Shown piece by piece: positions 44,000-53,737 of a DNA stretch of 62,014 bases. The notes below the pieces were generated by a model. That model was not told the origin of the DNA. It was given only the letters and a program-made list of their open reading frames with translations, and made no database searches. The stretch is from contig JAJFHS010000023.1 in NCBI GenBank assembly GCA_021775475.1, positions 1 through 62,014 on the forward strand. The letters are read 5' to 3'. This DNA comes from Hyphomicrobiales bacterium. GTDB taxonomy: Bacteria > Pseudomonadota > Alphaproteobacteria > Rhizobiales > JAJFHR01. Made by a program: the position numbers and the translations under genes. How positions within the stretch are numbered: position 1 is the stretch's first letter; each line of letters opens with the position of its first letter.

Positions 44000-44388
44000 G
44001 ACAAAACTCCCATCATCCAGTATCCCGCGACCCAGACAACAACCGTTGTTGCCACTGAACCAATTATGGTCCAGCGCGCCGTGAGTTCGGCAGTGACCAA
44101 CTCAAAACCGCGACCGGTATCCCAGAATAAATGGCGCAGGCCGCCAAGCATGTGATGAAGCAGTGCCCAGGTGTATGCAAACAGGATCAGGCGACCCAGG
44201 AGACTGCTCATAAAATCCTGAACGTAAGTGAAATACTCCGGCCCGGTTGCCGCAGCAATCAGCCACCAGCACAATAAAAGCGTGCCCAAATAAAGTGCCG
44301 CTCCGGTTACACGGTGCACAATGGATACCATCATCGTCAGCATCGGTGTGTAGATTTGAAGATGAGGCGAAAGAGGCCGGTCAACCAT
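43996..44388 (-). CDS. sdhC: Succinate dehydrogenase cytochrome b556 subunit SdhC
   Basis: A 130-residue protein with the SdhC signature [20 protein letters not shown] and [12 protein letters not shown], three transmembrane helices, and the heme-ligand His of [15 protein letters not shown]. First of sdhCDAB-zapE. The 126-nt gap upstream to the MaoC-family gene (same strand) carries a short inverted repeat (aatcac/gtgatt, about 44415-44440) but no clear promoter consensus. Confidence 0.96.
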   Translation of the reverse strand: MVDRPLSPHLQIYTPMLTMMVSIVHRVTGAALYLGTLLLCWWLIAAATGPEYFTYVQDFMSSLLGRLILFAYTWALLHHMLGGLRHLFWDTGRGFELVTAELTARWTIIGSVATTVVVWVAGYWMMGVLS

Positions 44389-44514
44389 TGGAAAATATCC
44401 CGAAAAATCTCAAGCGAATCACCCTTAGATTTCGAGTGATTGGTATATGAAGTTTAATCAATGCTACCGGAGATAGCAAATCTGTCCATTGAACTTTTGT
44501 AGAAAACTAATCCA

Positions 44515-45564
44515 TTATCGCGGTATGCGCACCCAATAGTCAATGTCCAGAACAACGTTTGGGGCATATTTTCCTTGCATTTCGCCAGGAAATTCCGCAA
44601 CCGGCTGATCTTTGACACCAAAGGTTCTAACCCGCATCAGTCCAACGTCATCTCGCAATGGTGTTTCGGCTTTGTCCAAAACCTCAGACCAGGCATAGAT
44701 CGTATCACCGGCAAAACAGGGGTTTGCGTGTTTTCCAGCGTTAACTCCAGCCACAGACCAGGCGTTTGCCAGACCATTGAAGCTCAAGGCCCGGGCCAGC
44801 GAGATTATATGGCCCCCGTAAATCAATCGGCGCTTGAACCGTCCTGTGGTTGCCTGAAACTGGTCAAAATGAACCCGTGCGGTGTTTTGAAAGGCGCGTG
44901 CAGCCATCATATGATCGGCCTCTTCAATTGTCATGCCGTCAACATGATTAATTTTTTCGCCGATTGAGTAATCCCCCCACTTATAGGTGCTGCCGGAAAG
45001 ATCGGTGTTGTAGTCATCGAACCTGATACCGTCAGGCAGTTGCGCCAGATCCTTGGGCGCTATTGCTGCGGGGAGTTCGGGAACAACTGCCTTGGGCGCA
45101 GGCGAGGATGCATCCTTTTTCTGCACCATCACCCAGCGTACATACTCCAGCACGCAATTGCCCTGTTGGTTAAAGCCCTTCGAGCGCACATAGACGATGC
45201 CGGTCTGGCCATTGGAATTCTGCTTTAGCCCGATCACTTCCGATGTCGCCTGCAAGGTATCACCGGGATAGACCGGCACTAAAAACCGGCAATCGGCATA
45301 GCCTAGATTGGCCACCGCATTGAGTGAAATATCGGGTACGGTTTTGCCAAAGACAATGTGAAAAGTGAGGAGATCATCAATCGGTGCTGTGGGATAGCCA
45401 AGTGAGCGGGCGAATTCAATCGATGACTGAACGGCAAATCGTGTGCCAAACAAGCCGCCATACAAGGCCACATCGCCGGATGTTACGGTTTTCGGTGTGG
45501 CGTGATGCAGGATCTGGCCAACATAAAAATCTTCAAAAAAATTGCCCGGATTTGTTTTGCTCAT
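44515..45564 (-). CDS. MaoC family dehydratase, probable mesaconyl-C1-CoA hydratase
   Basis: A 349-residue protein made of two hotdog-fold halves. The N-terminal half has NFFEDFYVGQILHHATPKTV and LVPVYPGDTLQATSEVIGL; the C-terminal half has RRLIYGGHIISLARALSFNG and NPCFAGDTIYAWSEVLD. Length and partner fit the mesaconyl-CoA hydratase (beta-methylmalyl-CoA dehydratase) of the ethylmalonyl-CoA pathway, which handles acetyl-CoA assimilation in many Alphaproteobacteria. The CitE-like lyase gene lies 2 nt upstream (TGA-TC-ATG), supporting a shared CoA-ester pathway. Other key genes of the pathway (ecm, ccr) are not in the window, so the substrate remains inferred. Confidence 0.78.
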   Translation of the reverse strand: MSKTNPGNFFEDFYVGQILHHATPKTVTSGDVALYGGLFGTRFAVQSSIEFARSLGYPTAPIDDLLTFHIVFGKTVPDISLNAVANLGYADCRFLVPVYPGDTLQATSEVIGLKQNSNGQTGIVYVRSKGFNQQGNCVLEYVRWVMVQKKDASSPAPKAVVPELPAAIAPKDLAQLPDGIRFDDYNTDLSGSTYKWGDYSIGEKINHVDGMTIEEADHMMAARAFQNTARVHFDQFQATTGRFKRRLIYGGHIISLARALSFNGLANAWSVAGVNAGKHANPCFAGDTIYAWSEVLDKAETPLRDDVGLMRVRTFGVKDQPVAEFPGEMQGKYAPNVVLDIDYWVRIPR

Positions 45565-45566
45565 GA

Positions 45567-46466
45567 TCAATCCACCTGACCTTGCGACAGTTTTTCAATT
45601 TCCTGCCAGATGGCAAGTTTGCGTCTGGCCATATCGGCATGCAGGCGTTCGACCATAACACCATTAAGTGTGATGACACCTTTATCGCTGTTTTCTGGCA
45701 AATCGAATGCTGCAATAATTTCCCTAACCTGTTTGATTTCGTCTTCATCGGGTGAGAATATATCATTGCATGGTTCAATCTGTCCGGGATGAATGAGGGT
45801 TTTTCCATCCATGCCCAGTGATTTGCCTTGCGTGCACTCGTTGCGAAAACCATCGAGATTGCGAAAGTCATTATAAACACCATCAATGAGCGAGAGATTA
45901 TAGGCGCTTGCGGCGGCCACGCAAGTGGACAGCCAGCTTAACATCGGCAGGCGGTCTTCGGTCAAATGCGCGCCGGTTTCCTTGGCCAAATCATTGGTTC
46001 CCAACACCCAGGTGGTGAGTCGGGCTTCGGGCACTTGAGCGGTTTGGGCAATTTCCTGTATATTCAAAATGGCCAACGGGGTTTCAATCATCGCCCATAA
46101 TGTCATGGCAACCGGAGCCCCTGCATCATCCATGGCTTTGGTAGCCGCGGCAATGTCTTCAGCGCTGCTTACCTTGGGCACCAAAATTCCATCGGCGCCG
46201 GCATCAATGGCGGCAATCACATCATCGTTGCCCCATGGGGTTGCAAGGCCATTGGTGCGAATGATTAATTCGCGCGATCCGTAGCCGCCGGTTTTGAGCG
46301 CTGAGACAACTTGGCCACGGGCGGCTTCTTTTTCATCGGGGGCAACAGAATCCTCAAGATCAAAGATCACACAGTCGGTGGCAAGCGTCTTTGCTTTTTC
46401 CAGAGCGCGCAGATTAATACCCGGCATATATAAAACGCTGCGGCGGGGGCGAAGGGATGGAGACAT
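45567..46466 (-). CDS. CoA ester lyase (HpcH/HpaI, CitE-like)
   Basis: A 299-residue TIM-barrel lyase: RSVLYMPGINLRALEKAKTL, CVIFDLEDSVAPDEKEAARG, MIETPLAILNIQEIAQ, GTNDLAKETG and GKTLIHPGQIEPCN. The Glu and Asp of the LEDSV segment bind magnesium and the CoA-ester substrate. Without the citrate lyase alpha and gamma genes it is not a citrate lyase. Pairing with the mesaconyl-CoA-hydratase-like gene points to malyl-CoA or beta-methylmalyl-CoA cleavage, or malyl-CoA thioesterase activity. Confidence 0.82.
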   Translation of the reverse strand: MSPSLRPRRSVLYMPGINLRALEKAKTLATDCVIFDLEDSVAPDEKEAARGQVVSALKTGGYGSRELIIRTNGLATPWGNDDVIAAIDAGADGILVPKVSSAEDIAAATKAMDDAGAPVAMTLWAMIETPLAILNIQEIAQTAQVPEARLTTWVLGTNDLAKETGAHLTEDRLPMLSWLSTCVAAASAYNLSLIDGVYNDFRNLDGFRNECTQGKSLGMDGKTLIHPGQIEPCNDIFSPDEDEIKQVREIIAAFDLPENSDKGVITLNGVMVERLHADMARRKLAIWQEIEKLSQGQVD

Positions 46467-46520
46467 GAATGGTTTACCTTTATCAGATCAGGACTTAAGC
46501 TTTAACTTGATTGCCAACAG

Positions 46521-47372
46521 ATGAGACCCAGAATGCCCCCACCCGTCGTTTTGTCTTTTTCTTCCCAGGTGGCCTATGGTCATGTGGGCAACTCGGCAAC
46601 AATTGCTGCACTGCACGCAACGGATTGTACCGTCATTGACATCCCAACAATAATCTTGTCAAGCCATCCGGGGCATGGACCGGCGGCAACACTTGAAATT
46701 CCGGCAGAAAAAATAGATGGATTTGTCGATACTCTTGCCGGTCAAGGCCGTCTTGATAATGTTGCGGCGGTGATTTCGGGTTATTTTTGCAGCCCCCAAC
46801 AAATCGCCAGTGTCAGGAAAGCCGTCGAATTGGTGAAATCCAAAAACCCGACTGCTTTATATTTCTGCGACCCTGTTATCGGGGATGACTTACCCGGGGT
46901 TTATGTGCCGAGGTTAGTGGCCCAGGCGATAAAGAGTGATCTGATACCAATCAGTGATTTTATACTGCCCAATCTGTTTGAATTTCAGCATCTTCTCGGC
47001 CACAAGGTTAGTGATTTGCACCAGTGCATTGATGCGGCGCGTGAAAATTTCAAAACCCCTGTGCTGATCACCTCAATGCCGGTTGATGATGCCACACGTT
47101 GCGGCAATCTGCTGGTCCTTTCAGATCAGGCATGGCTGTGCACCAGCCCTCACCTTGACAAAGCACCCCATGGCACCGGTGATCTGTTAACCGGTCTTTT
47201 TGTCGGCAATTTTCTAACCGTCGGCTCATACGAAACGGCACTGTCCTATGCGAGCGGCCAACTCAATGCGGTGTTGAAAATTTCAGTGACCGCGGGTAGC
47301 GATGAACTTGTTCTTTCTCACCTGAAAAATATTCCTTTTCCACCTGACTTCCCTCCCGCTCAGCCTGTATAG
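46521..47372 (+). CDS. pdxY: Pyridoxal kinase (PdxY-like)
   Basis: A 283-residue ribokinase-fold kinase that phosphorylates pyridoxal or pyridoxine to the cofactor form. Signatures are SFSSQVAYGHVGNSATIAAL at the N-terminus, LYFCDPVIGDDLPGVYV, ILPNLFEFQHLLGH and the catalytic/anion-hole HGTGDLLTGLFVGNFL. Neither start (46521 or the ATG at 46533) has a good ribosome binding site. It is followed after 7 nt by a PLP-dependent dehydratase gene, a sensible functional pair. Confidence 0.85.
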   Translation: MRPRMPPPVVLSFSSQVAYGHVGNSATIAALHATDCTVIDIPTIILSSHPGHGPAATLEIPAEKIDGFVDTLAGQGRLDNVAAVISGYFCSPQQIASVRKAVELVKSKNPTALYFCDPVIGDDLPGVYVPRLVAQAIKSDLIPISDFILPNLFEFQHLLGHKVSDLHQCIDAARENFKTPVLITSMPVDDATRCGNLLVLSDQAWLCTSPHLDKAPHGTGDLLTGLFVGNFLTVGSYETALSYASGQLNAVLKISVTAGSDELVLSHLKNIPFPPDFPPAQPV

Positions 47373-47379
47373 AGATATT

Positions 47380-48306
47380 ATGATAGATAAATCCGACATC
47401 ACCCTGGCTCATGAACGCATCCGTAAACATATTCGCCGAACGCCTACCATCGACGTTGATGCAAGCGCGTTTGGCAATCAGGGTTTGTGGAATTTTAAAC
47501 TTGAGATGATGCAGCATTCCGGCTCGTTCAAAGCGCGCGGTGCCTTTAACAATCTCCTGTCACGTGATGTGCCTGCCGCCGGTATTGTGGCCGCCTCAGG
47601 AGGAAACCATGGGGCAGCGGTTGCTTATGCAGCGCGGAAGCTCGGGATACCGGCAAACATATTTGTGCCTGAAATTTCATCACCGGTAAAAATTGAGCGC
47701 ATTAAATCCTACTGCGCGGAAATTCATATTGGGGGCGCAACCTATGTGGATGCGCTTGAAGCCAGCGAAGAATTTATCGAACGCACCGGTGCCTTGAGCG
47801 TGCACGCCTATAATTCGGCCGAAACCCTTGCGGGACAGGGAACGCTGGCCCTTGAATGGCAGCAACAGGTGCCGGACCTTGATACGATTGTGGTAGCGGT
47901 TGGCGGCGGTGGCTTAATTGGCGGCATGGCGGCATGGTATCGCGATGATATCAAAATAATCGCGGTTGAGCCTGAGACTTCTTGCTGCCTGCACGCTGCA
48001 CGGGGTGCTGGCCAGCCGGTTGACGTAGAGGTTGGCGGTATTGCCGCTGATTCACTGGGCGCGCGAAGCATCGGCGCATTGGCTTATGACATTGCCGAAA
48101 GTTTTGTTGACCAAAGCCTTGTGGTTTCCAACGAGGCTATTGCGTGCGCACAAAACTCCCTATGGGAAAACCTGCGCATTGCCACAGAGCCCGGTGGAGC
48201 AGCCGCCTTCGCCGCCGTGCTTGATGGTGTTTACAGGCCCAGCGCAGATGAGCGCATCGGTATTTTAGTCTGCGGCGGCAATACGGTTGGGGTTAATTTG
48301 ATCTGA
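47380..48306 (+). CDS. Threonine/serine dehydratase family PLP enzyme
   Basis: A 308-residue fold-type II PLP enzyme. The Schiff-base lysine is in QHSGSFKARGAFNNLL, the phosphate-binding ASGGNHGAAVAYAA and the glycine-rich VVAVGGGGLIGGMAAW are present, and the C-terminus has GILVCGGNTVGVN. There is no ACT regulatory domain, so it resembles catabolic threonine dehydratase or serine/threonine racemase-type enzymes and not the feedback-regulated IlvA. Probably an operon with pdxY. Confidence 0.86.
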   Translation: MIDKSDITLAHERIRKHIRRTPTIDVDASAFGNQGLWNFKLEMMQHSGSFKARGAFNNLLSRDVPAAGIVAASGGNHGAAVAYAARKLGIPANIFVPEISSPVKIERIKSYCAEIHIGGATYVDALEASEEFIERTGALSVHAYNSAETLAGQGTLALEWQQQVPDLDTIVVAVGGGGLIGGMAAWYRDDIKIIAVEPETSCCLHAARGAGQPVDVEVGGIAADSLGARSIGALAYDIAESFVDQSLVVSNEAIACAQNSLWENLRIATEPGGAAAFAAVLDGVYRPSADERIGILVCGGNTVGVNLI

Positions 48307-48364
48307 ATCAATGCCGGGCCAATACCGCTGCCTATGATAACCCTTTTCAATTTCGGGGAATATC

Positions 48365-48478
48365 ATGACAACTTTATCTTCCTATTACATCGGCATGGCC
48401 ATTGTTACCGTGGTTATTTTTGCACTTACACTCGCCTATCAGACCATGCGCTACGATAATGATACCAAGAAAGACTAG
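48365..48478 (+). CDS. Very small single-pass membrane protein
   Basis: A 37-codon frame ATG 48365 to TAG 48476-48478, with a GGGGAA four bases before the start. It codes for one hydrophobic helix (YIGMAIVTVVIFALTLAYQT) between short hydrophilic ends, the last being MRYDNDTKKD. It lies 58 nt after the dehydratase gene on the same strand and ends 19 nt before the asd stop (convergent). The clean helix and good ribosome binding site favour a real small protein; function unknown. Confidence 0.6.
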   Translation: MTTLSSYYIGMAIVTVVIFALTLAYQTMRYDNDTKKD

Positions 48479-48497
48479 CCTTCAGATAGAAAAGCTA

Positions 48498-49535
48498 TCA
48501 GGCAGCTTTCTTCATCAATCCGCGATTTACCAGAACTTCGGCAATCTGCACGGTGTTAAGCGCTGCACCTTTGCGCAGATTGTCTGACACCACCCAGATG
48601 TTGAGACCATTTTCAACCGTCGCATCTTCGCGGATACGGCTGATATAGGTGGCGAATTCTCCGACACATTCTATCGGCGTGATGTAGCCACCATCTTCGC
48701 GCTTATCGACCACCAGACAGCCGGGGGCTTCGCGCAGAATGTTCCTGGCGTCGTCCGCCGACATCGGGCTTTCGAATTCTATGTTTACGGCTTCCGAATG
48801 GCCGACAAACACAGGCACGCGCACGGCTGTCGCCGTCAGTTTGATTTTAGGATCAAGTATCTTTTTGGTTTCAGCCAGCAGTTTCCATTCTTCCTTGGTA
48901 TAGCCATCCTCCATGAAATCATCGATGTGAGGGATGACGTTAAAGGCTATCTGCTTGGTGAAATGTTTGGATTCTTTGGGGTCATTGACGAAAATCGCCC
49001 GTGTCTGTTCCCACAATTCATCCATGGGATCACGTCCGCCACCTGAAACAGATTGGTAGGTCGAGATAACCACACGTTTGATTTTGGCCACCTGGTGCAG
49101 TGGATTAAGCGCCACAACCAATTGGGCGGTTGAGCAATTGGGATTGGCTATAATATTAAGACGGTCCTTGCGCGCCATATAGTCTTCGAGCACATGGCCG
49201 TTGACCTCGGGCACGATAAGCGGCACTCGGGCGTCATAACGCCAGCATGATGAGTTATCGATAACCAAACAACCGTTAGCGCCAATTTTAGGCGCCCATT
49301 GTTTTGATACTTCCGAACCCGCCGACATCAGGCAGATATCGGTATCGGAAAAATCGTAATTCTCCATGGCGGTGACTTTGAGTGTCTTGTCACCAAAAGA
49401 GACTTCAACGCCCTGAGAGCGGCGCGATGCCAGTGGTACGACTTCATCAGCAGGAAATTCGCGTTCCGCCAGTATATTGAGCAGTTCGCGCCCGACATTA
49501 CCGGTGGCGCCCGCAATCGCTATTTTGTAACCCAT
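48498..49535 (-). CDS. asd: Aspartate-semialdehyde dehydrogenase
   Basis: A 345-residue enzyme that reduces aspartyl phosphate to aspartate semialdehyde for lysine, threonine, methionine and diaminopimelate synthesis. The NADP-binding IAIAGATGNVGRELLNIL, the catalytic Cys of IANPNCSTAQLVVAL and the His of PVFVGHSEAVNIEF are present. It lies downstream of leuB on the same strand, with a long GC-rich hairpin in the gap. Confidence 0.97.
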   Translation of the reverse strand: MGYKIAIAGATGNVGRELLNILAEREFPADEVVPLASRRSQGVEVSFGDKTLKVTAMENYDFSDTDICLMSAGSEVSKQWAPKIGANGCLVIDNSSCWRYDARVPLIVPEVNGHVLEDYMARKDRLNIIANPNCSTAQLVVALNPLHQVAKIKRVVISTYQSVSGGGRDPMDELWEQTRAIFVNDPKESKHFTKQIAFNVIPHIDDFMEDGYTKEEWKLLAETKKILDPKIKLTATAVRVPVFVGHSEAVNIEFESPMSADDARNILREAPGCLVVDKREDGGYITPIECVGEFATYISRIREDATVENGLNIWVVSDNLRKGAALNTVQIAEVLVNRGLMKKAA

Positions 49536-49566
49536 GTGTTTTTACTCCTTTAGTGCTCTAGCGCTG

Positions 49567-49643
49567 AGCCAGCCCGCTCCCCCGGCCCAACCACCCGTTA
49601 ACGGTACCCTGTGGGGTGGTTGGGCCGGGGGAGCGGGCTGGCT
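49567..49643. repeat. Long GC-rich hairpin, copy 2 of 3
   Basis: Perfect 30-nt arms, 49567-49596 and 49614-49643, around a 17-nt loop containing ggtaccc. It lies between the leuB stop (49666) and the asd start (49535). The stem is GCCAGCCC-G-CTCCCCCG followed by GCCCAACCACCC; the base pair at the variable position is G-C here, A-T in copy 1 and T-A in copy 3. Confidence 0.9.
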
Positions 49644-49665
49644 TGGAACTTTTCGGACTAAATTC

Positions 49666-50775
49666 TTAGGCCGAAAGAGCCTCCATTTGAGAAATAATTG
49701 CCGAACCCATTTCATGTGTCGACAGTGTCTTTTCGCCTTCGCTGGCGATATCACCGGTACGGCAACCTTCAGCAAGAGCTGCCTGTACCGCATTATCAAC
49801 CAGATCAGCTTCTGCGCCCATGTCGAAGGAATAGCGCAATGCCATGCCAAAGCTCAGGATGGTGGCAATCGGGTTAGCAACTCCCTGACCGGCAATATCG
49901 GGGGCTGAGCCATGTACGGGTTCATACAGTGCCAAACGCCTGCCGTCTTTATCAGCATCTCCCAAAGAAGCCGATGGCAACATGCCCAAAGATCCGGTGA
50001 GCATGGAAGCAACGTCTGACAGCATGTCACCGAACATATTATCGGTGACAATCACATCAAACTGTTTGGGGTTGCGCACCAGTTGCATGCCGCAATTATC
50101 TGCCAGCATATGATCAAGGGTTACATCGGAGAATTTTTCCTTGTGCAGGGCAATTACATCTTCCTGCCACAGCAGGCCTGATTCCATCACATTGCGTTTT
50201 TCTACCGATGTCACCCGGTTGTTGCGTTTGCGGGCAAGATCGAAGGCGACGCCAGCGACGCGCTGAATTTCAAACGTATCGTAAACTTGCGTATTGATGC
50301 CACGGCGCTGGCCGTTGCCTAAATCAGTAATGCCACGCGGCTCACCGAAATAAAGCCCGCCGGTAAGCTCGCGAACAATCATAATATCCAGGCCTTCAAC
50401 CAATTCGCGTTTGAGCGACGAGGCATCAGCCAAAGCTTCAAAACAGATGGCAGGGCGCAGGTTGGCAAAAAGCTGCAAGTCCTTGCGCAGGCGCAAAAGA
50501 CCGGCTTCAGGGCGCACGGAAAAATCAACACCATCCCATTTGGGCCCACCAACAGCACCCAGAATAACCGCATCGGCCGCCTTAGCTTTTTCGATGGTTT
50601 CATCCGTTACCGCGACCCCATGGGCATCATAACAGCAGCCACCAACCAGATCGGTTTCGGTTTCAAATTCTACACCATTGCGTCCTGAGAACCATTCGAT
50701 CACGCGCGAGACTTCGCCCATGACTTCGGGGCCGATACCATCGCCGGGCAAAAGGAGTAATTTTTTAGTTGTCAT
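49666..50775 (-). CDS. leuB: 3-isopropylmalate dehydrogenase
   Basis: A 369-residue NAD-dependent oxidative decarboxylase of leucine synthesis ([85 protein letters not shown]). I start it at the ATG at 50775; a longer frame to 50802 crosses the terminator region and lacks support. A strong terminator separates it from leuD. Confidence 0.97.
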   Translation of the reverse strand: MTTKKLLLLPGDGIGPEVMGEVSRVIEWFSGRNGVEFETETDLVGGCCYDAHGVAVTDETIEKAKAADAVILGAVGGPKWDGVDFSVRPEAGLLRLRKDLQLFANLRPAICFEALADASSLKRELVEGLDIMIVRELTGGLYFGEPRGITDLGNGQRRGINTQVYDTFEIQRVAGVAFDLARKRNNRVTSVEKRNVMESGLLWQEDVIALHKEKFSDVTLDHMLADNCGMQLVRNPKQFDVIVTDNMFGDMLSDVASMLTGSLGMLPSASLGDADKDGRRLALYEPVHGSAPDIAGQGVANPIATILSFGMALRYSFDMGAEADLVDNAVQAALAEGCRTGDIASEGEKTLSTHEMGSAIISQMEALSA

Positions 50776-50800
50776 TATCTCATTCCATTTTGGTCTATGC

Positions 50801-50829
50801 AAAAAAAGCCCCGCTTTTTATGGCGGGGC
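50801..50829 (-). terminator. Rho-independent terminator after leuD
   Basis: On the minus strand a perfect 7-bp GC stem (GCCCCGC / GCGGGGC) with an 8-nt loop is followed by seven T. It lies 28 nt after the leuD stop and 26 nt before the leuB start, so leuB must have another promoter or depend on readthrough. It could alternatively be an attenuator for leuB. Confidence 0.88.
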
Positions 50830-50857
50830 ACTGATATTCAAATCTATGCGGGCCCCA

Positions 50858-51463
50858 TTATATCCACGGACGTGTTTTCTTGATTGTTGTTTCAAACTCG
50901 GCAATGGTATCGGCTTTTTCCAGAGTGAGCCCAATATCGTCAAGGCCTTCAATCAGGCAGCGCTTGCGGTGCGGATCGAGTTCAAAGGCAATCTTGCCGC
51001 CATCGGGGCCGGAAATTTCCTGGGCTTCGAGATCAACAGTAATGACGGCGTTTGATCCACGCTCCGCATCATCCATCAATTTGTCGATATCTTCCTGTGG
51101 CAGGATTATCGGCAGGATGCCATTCTTGAAGCAATTATTATAAAAAATGTCGGCAAAACTGGTGGCAATCACGCATTTGATGCCAAAATCCAGCAACGCC
51201 CACGGTGCATGTTCACGCGAGGAGCCACAGCCAAAATTATCACCTGCAATCAAAAGGCTTGCTTCGCGGTAGGCGGGCTGATTGAGGACAAAATCCTGTT
51301 TTTCCGTGCCATCATCATTATAGCGCATTTCAGCAAACAAGGCTGTGCCCAGACCTGAACGCTGGATGGTCTTGAGATATTGCTTGGGGATGATCTTGTC
51401 GGTATCGATATTGATCATCGGCAGTGGCGCTGCAACGCCGGTGAGTGTTGTAAACTTATCCAT
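50858..51463 (-). CDS. leuD: 3-isopropylmalate dehydratase small subunit
   Basis: A 201-residue subunit with the swivelling-domain motifs [36 protein letters not shown] and [17 protein letters not shown]. It pairs with LeuC to isomerise 2-isopropylmalate to 3-isopropylmalate. It is downstream of leuC with a small membrane-protein gene between them. Confidence 0.97.
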   Translation of the reverse strand: MDKFTTLTGVAAPLPMINIDTDKIIPKQYLKTIQRSGLGTALFAEMRYNDDGTEKQDFVLNQPAYREASLLIAGDNFGCGSSREHAPWALLDFGIKCVIATSFADIFYNNCFKNGILPIILPQEDIDKLMDDAERGSNAVITVDLEAQEISGPDGGKIAFELDPHRKRCLIEGLDDIGLTLEKADTIAEFETTIKKTRPWI

Positions 51464-51565
51464 GAAAAACAGGCTTTCGAAACGCCCAAAATGAGCATGT
51501 TAAAAGATGCATGGGAAAAACTCCCTCTTTCTTACGCATTGATGCCATTTGGTCAAGCCCATTTG

Positions 51566-51790
51566 CTATAATACGTAAGTGGTGACCAGATGGTACAAGA
51601 GACCGATGGCAACGATATAACCAAAACTGCGCCCGATAATGCGACCCCATTTTTCAATAGGATCACCAGCAGGCGCATCACCATCAAGCGAGGGGTTGAT
51701 CAGTTTTTCCGACTGCTCTTCCAGGCGTTTGAGATCGCGCTTGGCTTTTGCGACATCAGATTGCTGCTTTTGGTGCGTTCCCTCGGCCAT
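51566..51790 (-). CDS. Small single-pass membrane protein between leuC and leuD
   Basis: A 74-residue protein with a charged, probably coiled N-terminal half (QSDVAKAKRDLKRLEEQSEK) and one C-terminal membrane helix (IIGRSFGYIVAIGLLYHLVT). I start it at the ATG at 51790. It begins 11 nt after the leuC stop, in the same direction, so it is cotranscribed with leuC and leuD. Function unknown; the fold is unlike the leucine enzymes. Confidence 0.65.
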   Translation of the reverse strand: MAEGTHQKQQSDVAKAKRDLKRLEEQSEKLINPSLDGDAPAGDPIEKWGRIIGRSFGYIVAIGLLYHLVTTYVL

Positions 51791-51801
51791 ATTCAAGCTG
51801 G

Positions 51802-53205
51802 CTAAAATGTCCGCACATCGACAAAATGACCGGCAATCGCTGCTGCCACCGCCATTTCAGGACTGACCAGATGGGTTCTGCCACCTTTGCCCTGACGACC
51901 TTCAAAATTGCGGTTTGAGGTTGACGCACACCTTTCCTGCGGATTGAGCTTGTCGGCATTCATGGCCAGACACATGGAACATCCCGGCTCGCGCCATTCA
52001 AAGCCCGCATCAAGAAAAATCTTATCGAGACCTTCGGCTTCGGCCTGGATTTTTACCAGACCGGAACCCGGCACGACCATAGCATTGACGCTGTCGGCAA
52101 CCTTGTTTCCCGCAGCAACCTTTGCAGCAGCGCGAAGATCTTCAATACGGCCGTTGGTGCATGAGCCGATAAATACCCGGTCAATGGTAACGTCCTGGAT
52201 CGGGGTTCCCGGTGTCAGGCCCATATACTCCAATGAGCGCTCAATTGATGCACGCCTGGCATCATCGGCGATGTCGGCTGGATCGGGAATTTTGCCATCA
52301 ATTGTGAGCACATCTTCGGGGCTGGTTCCCCAGGTGACGATGGGCGGCAGGCTTTCAGCATCAAGGGAGATTTCAGTATCAAACACGGCTTCATCATCGC
52401 TGAAAAGTGTGCCCCAGTAGGCGCGGGCCAAATCCCAGTTTTCGCCCGTTGGTGCGCGCGGTTTGTCTTTAACATAAGCGAACGTGGTTTCATCAGGCGC
52501 TATTAATCCAGCGCGTGCGCCCGCTTCAATTGTCATGTTACAGACCGTCATGCGGCCTTCCATGGACAGATTGCGAATGGCTTCACCGCAAAACTCTATT
52601 ACATGACCGGTACCGCCTGCGGTGCCAATCTGGCCGATGATTGCCAGAATAATATCCTTGGCGGTAACACTGCTGGATAATTTTCCATCAACACGCACGC
52701 GCATGTTTTTTGATTTATTCTGGATCAGTGTCTGCGTTGCCAGAACATGCTCAACTTCTGACGTACCAATACCGTGAGCCAAGGCACCAAAGGCACCGTG
52801 AGTGGCGGTATGACTGTCGCCACAGACAATTGTCATGCCGGGCAGAGTGAAACCCTGCTCAGGTCCGATAATGTGGCAAATACCCTGACGTTCATCCATT
52901 TCGTCAAAATATTCGACACCAAATTCGGCACAATTTTCAGCCAATGTGTCGACCTGAAGCTTTGATTCAGGATCGTCAATACCCTTAGAGCGATCGGTGG
53001 TCGGCACATTATGATCCACCACGGCAAGCGTTTTAGCTGGCTCATGGACTTTGCGTTTGGCATTGCGCAAACCTTCAAAGGCTTGCGGGCTGGTGACTTC
53101 ATGAACAAGATGACGGTCAATATAAAGCAGACCGGTGCCATCTTCCTGAGTTGAAATCAGATGATCATCCCAAATTTTATCATAAAGCGTTCTGGGGTTT
53201 TTCAT
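51802..53205 (-). CDS. leuC: 3-isopropylmalate dehydratase large subunit
   Basis: A 467-residue aconitase-family subunit with the 4Fe-4S ligands in [13 protein letters not shown] and [14 protein letters not shown], and the [20 protein letters not shown] segment. The correct start is the ATG at 53205, preceded by GAGGAAAA; a longer open frame to 53385 runs into rplS sequence read in another frame. Confidence 0.97.
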   Translation of the reverse strand: MKNPRTLYDKIWDDHLISTQEDGTGLLYIDRHLVHEVTSPQAFEGLRNAKRKVHEPAKTLAVVDHNVPTTDRSKGIDDPESKLQVDTLAENCAEFGVEYFDEMDERQGICHIIGPEQGFTLPGMTIVCGDSHTATHGAFGALAHGIGTSEVEHVLATQTLIQNKSKNMRVRVDGKLSSSVTAKDIILAIIGQIGTAGGTGHVIEFCGEAIRNLSMEGRMTVCNMTIEAGARAGLIAPDETTFAYVKDKPRAPTGENWDLARAYWGTLFSDDEAVFDTEISLDAESLPPIVTWGTSPEDVLTIDGKIPDPADIADDARRASIERSLEYMGLTPGTPIQDVTIDRVFIGSCTNGRIEDLRAAAKVAAGNKVADSVNAMVVPGSGLVKIQAEAEGLDKIFLDAGFEWREPGCSMCLAMNADKLNPQERCASTSNRNFEGRQGKGGRTHLVSPEMAVAAAIAGHFVDVRTF

Positions 53206-53245
53206 CAACTTTTCCTCATTCTGTTTAATAAAATCACTGGCCACC

Positions 53246-53638
53246 TTAGCTTGACGTTTTGGCAGCTTTCTTCGGGCGCATGTCTTTCTTTTCGGCAATT
53301 CTTGCAGCTTTACCGCGAAGACCACGCAGATAATACAGTTTAGCGCGGCGTACACGGCCACGGCGAACCACATCAATTGAATCAATCATCGGGCTGTACA
53401 GCGGGAACACGCGTTCAACGCCTTCACCATATGAGATCTTGCGCACTGTGAAGCTCTCGTTAATGCCGGGGCCGGAACGTGAAATACACACACCTTCATA
53501 GGCCTGCACACGTTCACGCGTACCTTCAACCACTTTCACATTAACACGCAAAGTGTCGCCAGGACCAAATTCCGGGATTGGGCGCTTATCCGTCAATGCC
53601 TTGAGCTGCTCTTGCTCGATTTCTTCGATAATATTCAT
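53246..53638 (-). CDS. rplS: 50S ribosomal protein L19
   Basis: A 130-residue L19 ([60 protein letters not shown]). The ATG at 53638 has an AAAGGTGA about 8 nt upstream; a longer frame to 53722 has a non-family leader. It ends the ffh-rpsP-rimM-trmD-rplS ribosome/secretion series, in the conserved order. Confidence 0.96.
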   Translation of the reverse strand: MNIIEEIEQEQLKALTDKRPIPEFGPGDTLRVNVKVVEGTRERVQAYEGVCISRSGPGINESFTVRKISYGEGVERVFPLYSPMIDSIDVVRRGRVRRAKLYYLRGLRGKAARIAEKKDMRPKKAAKTSS

Positions 53639-53737
53639 TTTAACGTTCACCTTTCTTAATTTCGCTGGCGCTGCGACAAAGATTATTTTCTTTTTGTCAT
53701 GCAGCGTATTTTTTTCAAACACTATTGTTTTTAAACC

